From assembly GCA_900544095.1 (NCBI GenBank), contig UQTV01000006.1:66576-130575 (forward strand): a DNA stretch of 64,000 nucleotides, in the 5' to 3' direction. The first letter of the stretch is position 1. Each line of letters begins with the position of its first letter. Source of the stretch: an uncultured Collinsella sp. GTDB lineage: Bacteria; Actinomycetota; Coriobacteriia; Coriobacteriales; Coriobacteriaceae. Positions 26,011-34,802 of the stretch are shown in pieces. The notes under the pieces were generated by a model that did not search any database, was not told the DNA's origin, and saw only the letters and a list, made by a program, of their open reading frames with translations. Made by a program: the position numbers and the translations under genes.

Positions 26011-27420
26011 TTACTCGCCCAGCAGGCTCTTGGTGATCGAAGCTGCGGCCTTCTTGCCGGCGCCCATCGCCAGAATGACCGTAGCGGCACCGGTGACGAT
26101 GTCGCCGCCGGCCCAGATGCGGGGATCGGTGGTCTGGCCGGTCTCCTCGTCGGCGACGATGTAGCCCCACTTGTTGAGCTCCATCTTGCCGCCGATCTTG
26201 GCAGCGAAGGGGTTGGCGTTGGTGCCGATAGCCGAGATCGCGACGTCGCAAGGAATCTCCTCGATGGCGCCCTCGATGGGCACCGGGCGACGACGGCCGG
26301 ACTCGTCGGGCTCGCCGAGCTCCATCTTCTGGACCTTGACGGCGCACACGGAGCCGTCCTCGCCGGCGACAAACTCGAGCGGGGAGACGAGCGGCAGAAC
26401 TTCGACGCCCTCGGCCTTAGCATGGTGCAGCTCGGCGCGACGGCAGGGCATCTCGTCCTCGGTACGACGGTAGGCGATGATGGCGTGCTCGGCGCCCAGA
26501 CGCTTGGCGGTACGGACGGCGTCCATAGCCACGTTGCCGCCACCAAAGACGACGACGTTCTTGCCGTGCTTGGTGGGGGTGTCGTACTCGGGGAACTTGT
26601 TGGCCTTCATCAGGTTCACGCGGGTGAGGTACTCGTTCGCGAAGAAGACGTTGGGCAGGTTCTCGCCGGGGACGTTGAGGAACTTGGGCAGGCCGGCGCC
26701 GGTCGCCACGTAGATGGCGTCGAAGCCCTGCTCGAACAGCTCCTCGGCCGTGGCCATGTTGCCCACGACGGAGTTGTACTCAAACTTGACGCCCATGTCC
26801 TCCAGGCCGTCAATCTCGCGCTTGACGACTGCCTTGGGCAGACGGAACTCGGGGATGCCGTAGACCAGCACGCCGCCGCCGGTAAAGAAGGCCTCAAAGA
26901 CGGTGACGTCAAAGCCGTTACGGGCGAGCTCGCCGGCGCAGGTGATGCCGGACGGGCCGGAGCCGACGACGGCGACCTTCTTGCCGTTCTTGGGAGCCAT
27001 CTTGGGCGTGGAGGCGAGCTCGGGGCGGTCACCCAGGAAGCGCTCGAGCTGGCCGATGGCCACGGGCTCGGACTTCTTACCGCGGATGCACTTACCCTCG
27101 CACTGGTTCTCCTGCGGGCAGACGCGGCCGCAGATAGCGGGAAGCATGGAGTCCTCGCGGATAGTATCGAGGGCGCCGCCGAAGTCTTTCGCGCGGATCT
27201 GCTCGATAAAGCGGGGAATGTTGATGTTGACGGGGCAGCCCTCAACACAGAACGGCTTCTTGCAGTTGAGGCAGCGCTCGGCCTCGGCCAGCGCCATCTC
27301 CTCGGTGAAGCCCTTGTCGACGGGGCGGAAGTCGCAGGCGCGCTCGGCAGCCGGCTCCTCGTTATCGGGGGTGCGGGGCGACTTCATATCGGCAACGAAA
27401 CGACCGTTAACTAGTGGCAT
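26011..27420 (-). CDS. nfnB: NADP-binding large subunit of NfnAB-type transhydrogenase (GltD/GltA family)
   Basis: A 469-residue flavoprotein. It probably forms, with the next gene, the NADH-dependent reduced ferredoxin:NADP oxidoreductase, which links ferredoxin, NADH and NADPH by electron bifurcation. The N-terminal iron-sulfur part has CLNCKKPFCVEGCPVNI and CGRVCPQENQCEGKCIRG. FAD and NADPH sites are VAVVGSGPSGITCAGELA and VVVFGGGNVAMDAVRTA. The family also includes the small subunit of glutamate synthase, but no large glutamate synthase gene is here and NfnA adjoins, so the Nfn reading is preferred. Its start overlaps the end of nfnA by 10 bases. Confidence 0.9.
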   Translation of the reverse strand: MPLVNGRFVADMKSPRTPDNEEPAAERACDFRPVDKGFTEEMALAEAERCLNCKKPFCVEGCPVNINIPRFIEQIRAKDFGGALDTIREDSMLPAICGRVCPQENQCEGKCIRGKKSEPVAIGQLERFLGDRPELASTPKMAPKNGKKVAVVGSGPSGITCAGELARNGFDVTVFEAFFTGGGVLVYGIPEFRLPKAVVKREIDGLEDMGVKFEYNSVVGNMATAEELFEQGFDAIYVATGAGLPKFLNVPGENLPNVFFANEYLTRVNLMKANKFPEYDTPTKHGKNVVVFGGGNVAMDAVRTAKRLGAEHAIIAYRRTEDEMPCRRAELHHAKAEGVEVLPLVSPLEFVAGEDGSVCAVKVQKMELGEPDESGRRRPVPIEGAIEEIPCDVAISAIGTNANPFAAKIGGKMELNKWGYIVADEETGQTTDPRIWAGGDIVTGAATVILAMGAGKKAAASITKSLLGE

Positions 27421-28250
27421 GCGCAGCTCTTTTCCTCATAGGCCTTGAGGGACTCGCCCTCTTCGGAACGGTAAGCGGCCTGGCGGGCACGAAGGTCATC
27501 CCAGTCGACCAGGGTGGCATCGAAGTCGGGGCCGTCGACGCAAGCGAACTTGGTCACGCCGCCCACCTCGACGCGGCAGCAGCCGCACATACCGGTGCCG
27601 TCAACCATGATGGGGTTGAGCGACGCGGTGATGGGGGTGTCGTACTTCTGGGCGGTGAGGGTCGAGAACTTCATCATCGGAACGGGGCCGACGCAGAAGA
27701 CCTGGCTCACAGCCTTGTCCTGCAGCAGGCGCTCCAGCGGAGCGGTGACAACGCCCTGCTCGCCGTAGGAACCGTCGTCAGTGGTGATGTGGATGTGGTC
27801 CTCGTCGAGGAGCTCGCGGAACTGGTCCTCCATGAGCAGGAGGTCCTTGGTGCGGGCGCCCATGATGGCGTGCACCTCGTGGCCGGTCTCGACCAGGTGC
27901 TTGGCGACCGGGAAGGCAATTGCCAGGCCGACGCCGCCGCCAATGACGGCGCAGGGGCCCTCGGCCATCTCGGTGGGAACGCCCAGCGGGCCCACGACGT
28001 CGCGCAGCGACTCGCCGGCCTCGTAGGTGGAAAGCATCTCGGTGGTCTTGCCGATCACCATGAAGATGAACTCGACCCAGCCCTCGTCACCGTTCCAGCC
28101 GGCCAGGGTAAACGGGACGCGCTCGCCCGTCTCGTTGGCGCGGACCATGAGGAACTGTCCAGCGTGCGCATGCTTGGCGATTGCAGGCGCCTCGATGCGG
28201 AACTTGAACACCTTCTCCGAGAACTGCGTCTTCTCCAGGATCTTATACAT
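27411..28250 (-). CDS. nfnA: NfnA-type ferredoxin-NADP reductase subunit
   Basis: A 279-residue FAD/[2Fe-2S] protein of the ferredoxin-NADP reductase / dihydroorotate dehydrogenase electron-transfer family. The flavin site is FLMVRANETGERVPFTLAGW; the NAD site is CAVIGGGVGLAIAFPVAKHL. The C-terminal cluster ligands are GTGMCGCCRVEVGG followed by FACVDGPDF. It precedes nfnB in the same minus-strand operon with a 10-base overlap, the usual NfnA-NfnB order. The pair supplies NADPH for biosynthesis in anaerobes. Confidence 0.9.
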   Translation of the reverse strand: MYKILEKTQFSEKVFKFRIEAPAIAKHAHAGQFLMVRANETGERVPFTLAGWNGDEGWVEFIFMVIGKTTEMLSTYEAGESLRDVVGPLGVPTEMAEGPCAVIGGGVGLAIAFPVAKHLVETGHEVHAIMGARTKDLLLMEDQFRELLDEDHIHITTDDGSYGEQGVVTAPLERLLQDKAVSQVFCVGPVPMMKFSTLTAQKYDTPITASLNPIMVDGTGMCGCCRVEVGGVTKFACVDGPDFDATLVDWDDLRARQAAYRSEEGESLKAYEEKSCACH

Positions 28251-28411
28251 AGAACCCCTCTCTTGTTAGGGCCGCCGAACCGTGCCTCCACGGAAATGGA
28301 CGGTAGCCCGAGTAAAACCGTACGCGCACAGGCGTTGTGCAGACATACGGTGCAAATTATACCCTCATGGACATGTCGCTTACGTGTGTCTTTGGCAGGC
28401 GGGAAAAGTGG

Positions 28412-28609
28412 CCTGCCATTTAGGGACAGGTTTATTTTGGCAGGTTTTATCAGGCAAAACGGCAAAGGGGGCCGGCCTCGCGCATCGGTGAGGCCGGCCC
28501 CCTTTGGAGCGTTGCGTATGTATGGCGGCACAGGGTTTATTGCGACGCGGCCGCCGCGGCGTTTCCGCAGATAAAACCTGCCAAAATAAACCTGTCCCTA
28601 AATGGCAGG
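28412..28609. repeat. 198-base element with perfect 40-base inverted repeats
   Basis: 28412-28451 is the exact inverse of 28570-28609. Each arm contains a GGGACAGGTTTATTTTGGCAGG segment shared with the hairpin at 17334. Between the arms is a separate 16-base GC-rich hairpin (28464-28505). No coding sequence is seen inside. It lies between nfnA and pth, both on the minus strand. Confidence 0.8.
28464..28505 (-). terminator. Terminator downstream of pth
   Basis: AAAGGGGGCCGGCCTC (28464-28479) pairs perfectly with GAGGCCGGCCCCCTTT (28490-28505) around a ten-base loop. It is nested within the 28412-28609 repeat. Likely ends the pth transcript. Confidence 0.75.
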
Positions 28610-28611
28610 TT

Positions 28612-29241
28612 TTAGTGCTTGCCGTTGGCGGAGGCGGAGCCGTTGACGTGATCGCGGGCATAGACCACGCCGTGCACGATTGCCAGGCCGGCGGCATCTG
28701 CGGCGCGGGCGCAGGCGACCTGGAAGTCCTCGGCCTCGCGGGCGCGCAGCTGCTTGAGCACGTAGTCGGCGACAGCCATCTTGCCGGGAGGGTTGCCGAT
28801 GCCGGTGCGGATGCGGCTGAAGTCGCGGCTGCCCATCTTGTCGATGATGGAGCGCAGGCCGTTGTGACCGGCGTGGCCGCCGCCTACCTTAACGCGTACG
28901 TCGCCGGCGGGAATGTCGAGCTCATCGTGGATCACGAGCAGCTCCTCGGCTTTGATTTTGTACTCGCGGCAAAGCTTGGAGATGGGACCGCCCGAGGTGT
29001 TCATGTACGACTGCGGCTTGACCAGCACGATCTGGCGCTTGCCGCCCTCTTCCTCGGGATCGTTGATGTTGATGAGCGCGACCTCGGCGCCGGCCTGGTT
29101 TTTCCAGTACGTGACGCCGGCCTGACGGGCCAGCTCGTCGATTGCCTTAAAGCCAGCGTTGTGGCGGGTTTCGGCATATTCCTCGCCCGGGTTGCCAAGC
29201 CCGGCAACCATGCGAATCTTGAGCGGCTGTGCAGCTGCCAT
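28612..29241 (-). CDS. pth: Peptidyl-tRNA hydrolase
   Basis: Releases tRNA from prematurely dropped peptidyl-tRNA. 209 residues. Motifs: MVAGLGNPGEEYAETRHNAGFKAID with the catalytic histidine (RHNAG), KPQSYMNTSGGPI, VIHDELDIPAGDVRVKVGGGHAGHNGLRSI and FSRIRTGIGNP. The start is ATG 29241 after GAAGGG; a longer reading to 29271 has no support. A large hairpin separates it from prs, transcribed in the same direction. Confidence 0.96.
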   Translation of the reverse strand: MAAAQPLKIRMVAGLGNPGEEYAETRHNAGFKAIDELARQAGVTYWKNQAGAEVALININDPEEEGGKRQIVLVKPQSYMNTSGGPISKLCREYKIKAEELLVIHDELDIPAGDVRVKVGGGHAGHNGLRSIIDKMGSRDFSRIRTGIGNPPGKMAVADYVLKQLRAREAEDFQVACARAADAAGLAIVHGVVYARDHVNGSASANGKH

Positions 29242-29356
29242 ATTTGTCCCTTCGTTACACAAACAGTTCAATCAACGACAAAGGCTACCACGCCCGCCGA
29301 GGACGAGGAAAGGTTGCAGCAAAGTCATTTCAGAAAACAGCTGCCCCGAGACAGCA

Positions 29357-29458
29357 GGAAGCCCGGTAGGCCGGGAGGGGTTATCTAAGCCGACATCCCG
29401 CAGCCGCGAAGCGGCGAGGACGTCGGCTTAGATAACCCCGCAGGCCTACCGGGCTTCC
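29357..29458. repeat. Long two-part hairpin between prs and pth
   Basis: Outer arms GGAAGCCCGGTAGGCC (29357-29372) and GGCCTACCGGGCTTCC (29443-29458). Inner arms of 18 bases, starting GGGGTTATCTAAGCC (29377-29394) and ending GGCTTAGATAACCCC (29422-29439). The apex adds CAGCCGCGAAGCGGC. About 34 matched pairs with no coding content. It may terminate prs transcripts, but it is far larger than a terminator needs. Confidence 0.8.
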
Positions 29459-29481
29459 GGTGGGATGCGAGGGTCAAGCGA

Positions 29482-30468
29482 CTACAGCGCGAAGTCGCCG
29501 CCGACGAGCGTGGAGACGGGCTCCTCGTGGTAAACGGCGGAAATGGCCTGGGCGAACTCCTCGGCGACCGAGATGGTCTTGATCTTGCCGCCGACCTCGA
29601 CGGGAATGGCGTCGGTGACGACGCACTCGACGATGGGGGCGTCGTTCAGACGCTCGATGGCAGGACCGGAGAAGATGCCGTGGGTGGCGCAGACGTAGAT
29701 GTCGCCGGCGCCCATAGCCTTGAGCTCCTTGACGTTGGCGCACAGGGTGCCAGCGGTGTCGATCATGTCGTCGTTGATGATGCAGGTCTTGCCCTTGATG
29801 TCACCGATGATGCCCATGACCTCGGCGGCGTTGTGGCGCGGACGGCCCTTGTGGGCGATGGCCAGGTCGCAGCCGAGCATGTCGGACAGCTTCTTGGCGG
29901 CTTTGGCGCGGCCCACATCGGGGGAGACGACAACCAGGTTGTCGGTGTCGAAGTGCATGTCGTTGTAGTACTGGCCAAACAGCGGCAGCGCGGACAGGTG
30001 GTTAACCGGGATATCGAAGAAGCCCTGGATCTGGCCCTGGTGCAGGTCGAGGGTGATGATGCGGTTGACGCCGGCGCGCTCGAGCAGGTTAGCGACGAGG
30101 CGGGCGGTGATGGGCTCGCGCGGGCCGGCCTTGCGGTCCTGGCGGGCATAGCCGTAGTGGGTGATAACGGCGGTGATGGAGCGGGCAGATGCGCGCTTGG
30201 CAGCATCGGTGGCGATGAGCAGCTCCATGAGCATGTCGTTGACGTTGCCGCCGGCCACGGACTGAATCAGGAAGACGTCGGCGCCGCGGACGGTCTCGTC
30301 GTAGCGGGCGTAAATCTCACCGTTGGCGAACTGCTTTAGCGTAAGGCCCGAAAGCTCGACCCCAAGGTACTCAGCAATCTTCTGAGCGAGGGGACGGTTG
30401 GAGGAACCGGAATACACGCGGATGGACTTGCGCATATTCTCCGACTTCTCGGGATCATTAATCGGCAT
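29482..30468 (-). CDS. prs: Ribose-phosphate pyrophosphokinase
   Basis: Makes PRPP from ribose 5-phosphate and ATP, feeding the purF cluster among others. 328 residues. Motifs: YSGSSNRPLAQKIAEYLG, FANGEIYARYDETVRG, ITHYGYARQDRKAGPREPI (ATP-binding flexible loop), DLHQGQIQGFFDIPVNHL and CIINDDMIDTAGT (PRPP loop). The start ATG 30468 follows GAGAAGGG; an internal ATG 11 codons later also exists. glmU lies upstream in the same direction, a common pairing. Confidence 0.95.
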   Translation of the reverse strand: MPINDPEKSENMRKSIRVYSGSSNRPLAQKIAEYLGVELSGLTLKQFANGEIYARYDETVRGADVFLIQSVAGGNVNDMLMELLIATDAAKRASARSITAVITHYGYARQDRKAGPREPITARLVANLLERAGVNRIITLDLHQGQIQGFFDIPVNHLSALPLFGQYYNDMHFDTDNLVVVSPDVGRAKAAKKLSDMLGCDLAIAHKGRPRHNAAEVMGIIGDIKGKTCIINDDMIDTAGTLCANVKELKAMGAGDIYVCATHGIFSGPAIERLNDAPIVECVVTDAIPVEVGGKIKTISVAEEFAQAISAVYHEEPVSTLVGGDFAL

Positions 30469-30612
30469 TACCCTTCTCCTTTATATCGAATGCCATATAG
30501 ATGCCTTGTTGCATTGTAACCGCGCGGCGGGGTTTATCGAGTCTTGATAACGTCTTTACCGTCAACGGACACGAACCGACCACTCATCCGGTTGCGCAGG
30601 TCACGATAGAAA

Positions 30613-30641
30613 AAGGAGCCGTCCCCATGGAACAGCTCCTT
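30613..30641 (-). terminator. Terminator of glmU
   Basis: On the minus strand, AAGGAGC and GCTCCTT form a stem followed by TTTT just after the glmU stop. Confidence 0.7.
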
Positions 30642-30658
30642 GGATGCTTGGTAAAACG

Positions 30659-32071
30659 TTATACCTCGTCGTCCTCGTGCAGACGGCGGCGGTAATCGGC
30701 GGCCCAGCCCTCAATATTTACCTGACGGGCGCGGCCCAGACCGAGCGCGTCGGCCGGGACCGGCTCGGTGATGACGGAGCCGGCGGCCACGAGCGCGCCG
30801 TCGCCGATCTGGGCGGGCGCGACCATCATGGTGTCGGAACCGATGAAGGCATCCTTGCCGATGACGGTCTTGTGCTTGTGCACGCCGTCGTAGTTGCAGG
30901 TGATGGAGCCCGCGCCCACGTTGACGCCGGCGCCCATGGTGGTGTCGCCGATGTAGGACAGGTGCGGAACCTTGGAGTCCTTGCCGATCGTGGACTTCTT
31001 GATCTCCACGTGCGTGCCGGCCTTGGAGCCGTCGAGCATGTGGGTACCCGGGCGCAGGTAGGCGCGCGGGCCGCAGTCGACGCCGTTCTCGATGACGGCC
31101 TCGATGGCGATGGTCTCATCGATGATGCAGCCGCTGCCGACGGTGGTGTCGGTGAGGCGGCTGTTGGGGCCGAGCTGGCACTCCTCGCCCACGGTGACGT
31201 GGCCGATCAGATGTGTCTGCGGCCACACGACGGTGTCGCGGCCGATGGTAGCGTCGGGGCCGATCCAGGCCTGCGTGGGGTCGATGAAAGTAACGCCCTC
31301 GGCCATCCAGTGCTCGTTGATGCGGTCGCGCGCGATGGCGGTGAGCTGCGCGAGCTGGATGCGGCTGTTGACGCCCAGGCCGTCGCGGTAGTCATCGCAG
31401 TGGAAGATGGAGACTGCCTGGCCGTGGCCTTTGAGGATCTCGAGCATGTCGGGCAGATAGTACTCGGACTGCGCGTTGTCGTTGCCGATCTCGTTAATGT
31501 GGGCGGCAAGCTGCGCGCCGTCGAAGGCGTAGCAGCCGGCGTTGCACTCGAGTAGCGTGGCGGCCTGCTCGGGTGTGCAGTCCTTCTGCTCGATGATGCG
31601 CTCAATCTGGCCGTCGGCGCCCAGCTTGATGCGGCCGTAGCCGAAGGGGTCAGGCGGGGTCATGGTCATGACGGTGCAGGCGAGCTCGCCGGTAGCGACG
31701 GTCTGTGCGAACTTGGCGACGGTGTCGGCGGTGATGAGCGGCAGGTCGCCGTTGAGCACGACGACGGGGCCTTGCGTGATGCCGCAGGCCTCGAGCGCGA
31801 CCTTTACGGCGTGGCCGGTGCCCAGGCGCTCGGTCTGCTCGACGCACTCGACCTTGGTGGCGCTGTTGGCGTAGGCGCCGTCGATAAGGGCGCGCATCTC
31901 GTCGGCGTGGCTGCCGATGACGACCACGACGCGGCTGCAGCCGGCCTTGATGGTGGCGTCGACGATCCACTGGACCATGGGCTTACCCAGGATCTTGTGC
32001 GAAACCTTGCAGTGGTTCGACTTCATGCGGGTGCCCTCGCCGGCGGCGAGGATAATTGCGGTTGCGTCCAT
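30659..32071 (-). CDS. glmU: Bifunctional GlcN-1-P acetyltransferase / UDP-GlcNAc pyrophosphorylase
   Basis: Makes UDP-GlcNAc for peptidoglycan. 470 residues. The N-terminal pyrophosphorylase has LAAGEGTRMKSNHCKVSHKI, VVLNGDLPLI and EYYLPDMLEI. The C-terminal left-handed beta-helix acetyltransferase has the hexapeptide repeats and the RPGTHMLDGSKAGTHVEIKKS and YIGDTTMGAGVNVGAGSITCNYDG segments. The start is ATG 32071; the open frame runs 69 codons further without homology. Upstream of prs on the same strand. Confidence 0.96.
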   Translation of the reverse strand: MDATAIILAAGEGTRMKSNHCKVSHKILGKPMVQWIVDATIKAGCSRVVVVIGSHADEMRALIDGAYANSATKVECVEQTERLGTGHAVKVALEACGITQGPVVVLNGDLPLITADTVAKFAQTVATGELACTVMTMTPPDPFGYGRIKLGADGQIERIIEQKDCTPEQAATLLECNAGCYAFDGAQLAAHINEIGNDNAQSEYYLPDMLEILKGHGQAVSIFHCDDYRDGLGVNSRIQLAQLTAIARDRINEHWMAEGVTFIDPTQAWIGPDATIGRDTVVWPQTHLIGHVTVGEECQLGPNSRLTDTTVGSGCIIDETIAIEAVIENGVDCGPRAYLRPGTHMLDGSKAGTHVEIKKSTIGKDSKVPHLSYIGDTTMGAGVNVGAGSITCNYDGVHKHKTVIGKDAFIGSDTMMVAPAQIGDGALVAAGSVITEPVPADALGLGRARQVNIEGWAADYRRRLHEDDEV

Positions 32072-32267
32072 GTGATCTCCTGTTACGTTATAGAGACGTG
32101 TGTTTGGAAACGATACACGGCGCAATATGATACCGCAGGCATATGATGGGCGCGTAACGATTGACGCGTGACGGTCGATGTCGCTGCCGCCGGCGTGGTG
32201 TTTGCGCTGGTTGTGCATGGCGTCGGCGCTGCGGCGTTGGCGTTTGAGCGAGGGATGGGAGGTGCCC

Positions 32268-33155
32268 GTGGATATCATGCGAGAGGAATCGGACCACGAG
32301 CCCGTCGCGGCATTTTCGATGTCGCATCCGGCGGTGCCGGCGCTCTACATGGTGCTGACGCTGGGACTCACCATGTTCTCGATGCAGCCGGTGCTGATTG
32401 CGCTGTCGCTTGCGGGCGGGTTGGCGTACGGGTTTGCGACGCGCGGCGCCGCGCGCACGTTGGGGGCGCTTCGCTGGCAACTGCCGGTGATTTTGATCAT
32501 CGCGGTGCTCAATCCACTGTTTAGCGCCTCGGGCTCGACGGAGCTGTTCCGTATTGGCATGCGCGTGGTGTATCTGGAGAGCATGGTATACGGCCTGTGT
32601 ATGGGCGGGCTATTTGTGGCGAGCGTGCTGTGGTTTGAGGCCGCGGCGTCGATGCTTGGCTACGACAAGGTGCTTGCGCTTCTGGGTAACACCGTACCGG
32701 TGATCGCGCTCATGATCTCGATGTGCATGCGGCTTATCCCGCAGTTTTTGCGCCGCGGTCGTACGGTGTTGGCGGTGCAGGATGCGATTGATGTGCCGGG
32801 CCGCGCGCCGGCCGACCCCGTGCGCTCGCGCCTGCGGGCGTCGAGCGTGTTGATGGGCTGGGGCATGGAAGATTCGCTGGAGCGTGCGGACGCGATGCGC
32901 TCGCGCGGGTGGGGTGCCGCGGCGCGTCGTACGACGTATGCGCGGTATCGACTGGGGCGCAGCGACGTTGCCGCGCTGGTCGGGCTCGTGCTGTTTGGTG
33001 CTGCCGCGGTGGCGGTGGCGTGGACCGCGACGACGCAGTATTCGTTTCACCCTCAGCTTTCGGTGCCGGCGCCGTGGCTAGGCTATGTCGTATACGCGGC
33101 CTGGATGGCGCTGCCCTGTGTGTTGCACGCGATTGACGAGAAGAGGTTTGGCTGA
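32268..33155 (+). CDS. ecfT: ECF transporter T component (EcfT)
   Basis: Membrane coupling subunit of an energy-coupling-factor vitamin importer, about 295 residues. Several hydrophobic helices are followed by the cytoplasmic coupling helices MCMRLIPQFLRRGRT and SLERADAMRSRGWG, which carry the Ala/Ser-Arg-Gly-type motifs that contact the ATPases. GTG 32268 is chosen because GGGAGG lies six bases before it; ATG 32277 is the alternative. The stop overlaps the EcfA start by one base. It is divergent from glmU. Confidence 0.88.
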   Translation: MDIMREESDHEPVAAFSMSHPAVPALYMVLTLGLTMFSMQPVLIALSLAGGLAYGFATRGAARTLGALRWQLPVILIIAVLNPLFSASGSTELFRIGMRVVYLESMVYGLCMGGLFVASVLWFEAAASMLGYDKVLALLGNTVPVIALMISMCMRLIPQFLRRGRTVLAVQDAIDVPGRAPADPVRSRLRASSVLMGWGMEDSLERADAMRSRGWGAAARRTTYARYRLGRSDVAALVGLVLFGAAAVAVAWTATTQYSFHPQLSVPAPWLGYVVYAAWMALPCVLHAIDEKRFG

Positions 33156-34798
33156 TGGCTCGGTTGGATAGCTGCTCGGTAACGGGCGCGGCGTGCGGTT
33201 TGGATGCGTCGGCGATTGAAGTGCGGGACCTGCGCTTTGCCTACCCCGGGGCCGAGGCGCCGGTGCTCGACGGGCTCGACTGGTCTGTTCCCCAAGGAGC
33301 GTTTGCTCTGCTGGTAGGTGGTACTGGGTCGGGTAAGTCAACGCTGCTCTCGCTGCTCAAACCCGAGATCGCGCCGACGGGCGAATGCGCTGGCGAGCTG
33401 CGCGTGCTGGGCGAGAGCGTTGCCGATATGGACGTTCGAGCGTCCGCGGAGCGCGTGGGCTATGTGTTTCAGGACCCCGAGAACCAGATCGTGTGCGAAA
33501 CCGTGTGGCACGAGATGGCGTTTGGCTTGGAAAACTTAGGCATGTCTCGTGACGAGATGCGCCGTCGCGTGGCCGAGACCAGCTATTTCTTTGGATTGGA
33601 GGATTGGCTCCACCGCGATACCGATACGCTTTCGGGCGGACGCAAGCAGCTGCTGTCGCTGGCAGCTGTGCTGGCGTTGCGCCCGCGCGTGCTGCTGCTC
33701 GACGAGCCCACGTCCCAACTGGATCCCGTTGCCGAGAAGAGTTTTCTGCATGCGCTGTTTCGCGTGAATCGCGAGTTGGGCTGCACGGTTGTCGTGGCAA
33801 CGCACCAGCCGCGCCCGATGCTCGAATACGCGACGTGCGCGTACCGGATTGAGGGCGGATGCATATGCAAGGTCGCTGACATTGCCTCCTTGGGGCATCG
33901 TGAAGAGCTGTTTTCTGGCGAGGTGTCGGGGTGGGGTGCCTCGTGGCGTGCAAAAAACGGAGTTTTCAGCAGCGCCAGTGGCCAGCCGGGCTCTTTGGAC
34001 CCGCGCGCGGGCGCTCCGGGTGCAGAAAAAGGGCTGAAATCGGACAAATCGGGTGAATTTGAGGCGCAAATATTGCCGCAAGACGACTCGGGGGCGCCAT
34101 CGCGCGCCGGTGGATGCCGAATTCTCCCAAAAATGCACGCTGGGTCGGCTACTACCCTGGCAGGGAGCTGGTTTCGCTACGATCGAGCGTCCGGCTGGGT
34201 GCTGCGCGGACTCGATGCGTCGTTTTCGGCAGGCGCGGTGCATGCGGTTGTGGGCGGTAACGGCTGCGGCAAGTCGACAATGCTTTCGGTGCTGGCCAAG
34301 ACGGTCAAGTTACAGCGTGGGCATATGGAGCGCGGGGCGGCCTCGGCAGCGCTGCTGCCTCAGAATCCCAAGGCGTTGCTGGTTGCCGAGACGGTGCGCG
34401 ACGAGCTGATGGAATGGGCTTCGACCTGCGGATATGACGAGGCTGTGGCGCGGGAGCGCGCGGCGAGCCTGGGGCTGTCGGGCCTGGATGGGCACCACCC
34501 GTACGATCTTTCGGGCGGGCAGCGTCAACTGCTTGCATTGGCAAAACTGCTGCTGATCGGCCCCGAACTGCTATTGCTCGATGAGCCCACTAAGGGTTTG
34601 GACTTGGTCAGCCGCCGCATCATCGCTCGCGCCCTGCGTGACCATGCGAAGTCTGGCGGCACCGTCATCATGGCCACGCACGACCTGGATTTTGCCGAGC
34701 AGGTTGCCGATGACATTGCCATGATATTCGACGGTGAGATTGCCTGCATGGAGCCGCCGACCGACTTTTTTGCCGACAACGTGTTCTACAGGGCGTGA
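33155..34798 (+). CDS. ecfA: ECF transporter fused ATPase (EcfA-EcfA')
   Basis: One polypeptide of 547 residues with two ABC ATPase domains, energising the vitamin importer. Domain 1: Walker A GGTGSGKST (Lys61), Q-loop VFQDPENQIVCETV, signature LSGGRKQ, Walker B VLLLDEPTSQLDP. Domain 2: GGNGCGKST, LSGGQRQLLALAKLL, LLLLDEPTKGLDL. They are joined by about 85 residues of low-complexity sequence (nucleotides about 33905-34160) that matches neither domain and looks inserted. It is coupled to EcfT by a one-base overlap, with the S component gene starting five bases after its stop. Confidence 0.92.
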   Translation: MARLDSCSVTGAACGLDASAIEVRDLRFAYPGAEAPVLDGLDWSVPQGAFALLVGGTGSGKSTLLSLLKPEIAPTGECAGELRVLGESVADMDVRASAERVGYVFQDPENQIVCETVWHEMAFGLENLGMSRDEMRRRVAETSYFFGLEDWLHRDTDTLSGGRKQLLSLAAVLALRPRVLLLDEPTSQLDPVAEKSFLHALFRVNRELGCTVVVATHQPRPMLEYATCAYRIEGGCICKVADIASLGHREELFSGEVSGWGASWRAKNGVFSSASGQPGSLDPRAGAPGAEKGLKSDKSGEFEAQILPQDDSGAPSRAGGCRILPKMHAGSATTLAGSWFRYDRASGWVLRGLDASFSAGAVHAVVGGNGCGKSTMLSVLAKTVKLQRGHMERGAASAALLPQNPKALLVAETVRDELMEWASTCGYDEAVARERAASLGLSGLDGHHPYDLSGGQRQLLALAKLLLIGPELLLLDEPTKGLDLVSRRIIARALRDHAKSGGTVIMATHDLDFAEQVADDIAMIFDGEIACMEPPTDFFADNVFYRA

Positions 34799-34802
34799 TG
34801 GG

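Noticed and set aside
26011..27420. Glutamate synthase small subunit
   Set aside because: The family fits, but there is no glutamate synthase large subunit and an NfnA gene overlaps it.
32072..32267. Riboswitch before the ECF transporter
   Set aside because: No conserved cobalamin, TPP, FMN or other aptamer pattern could be seen in this spacer.
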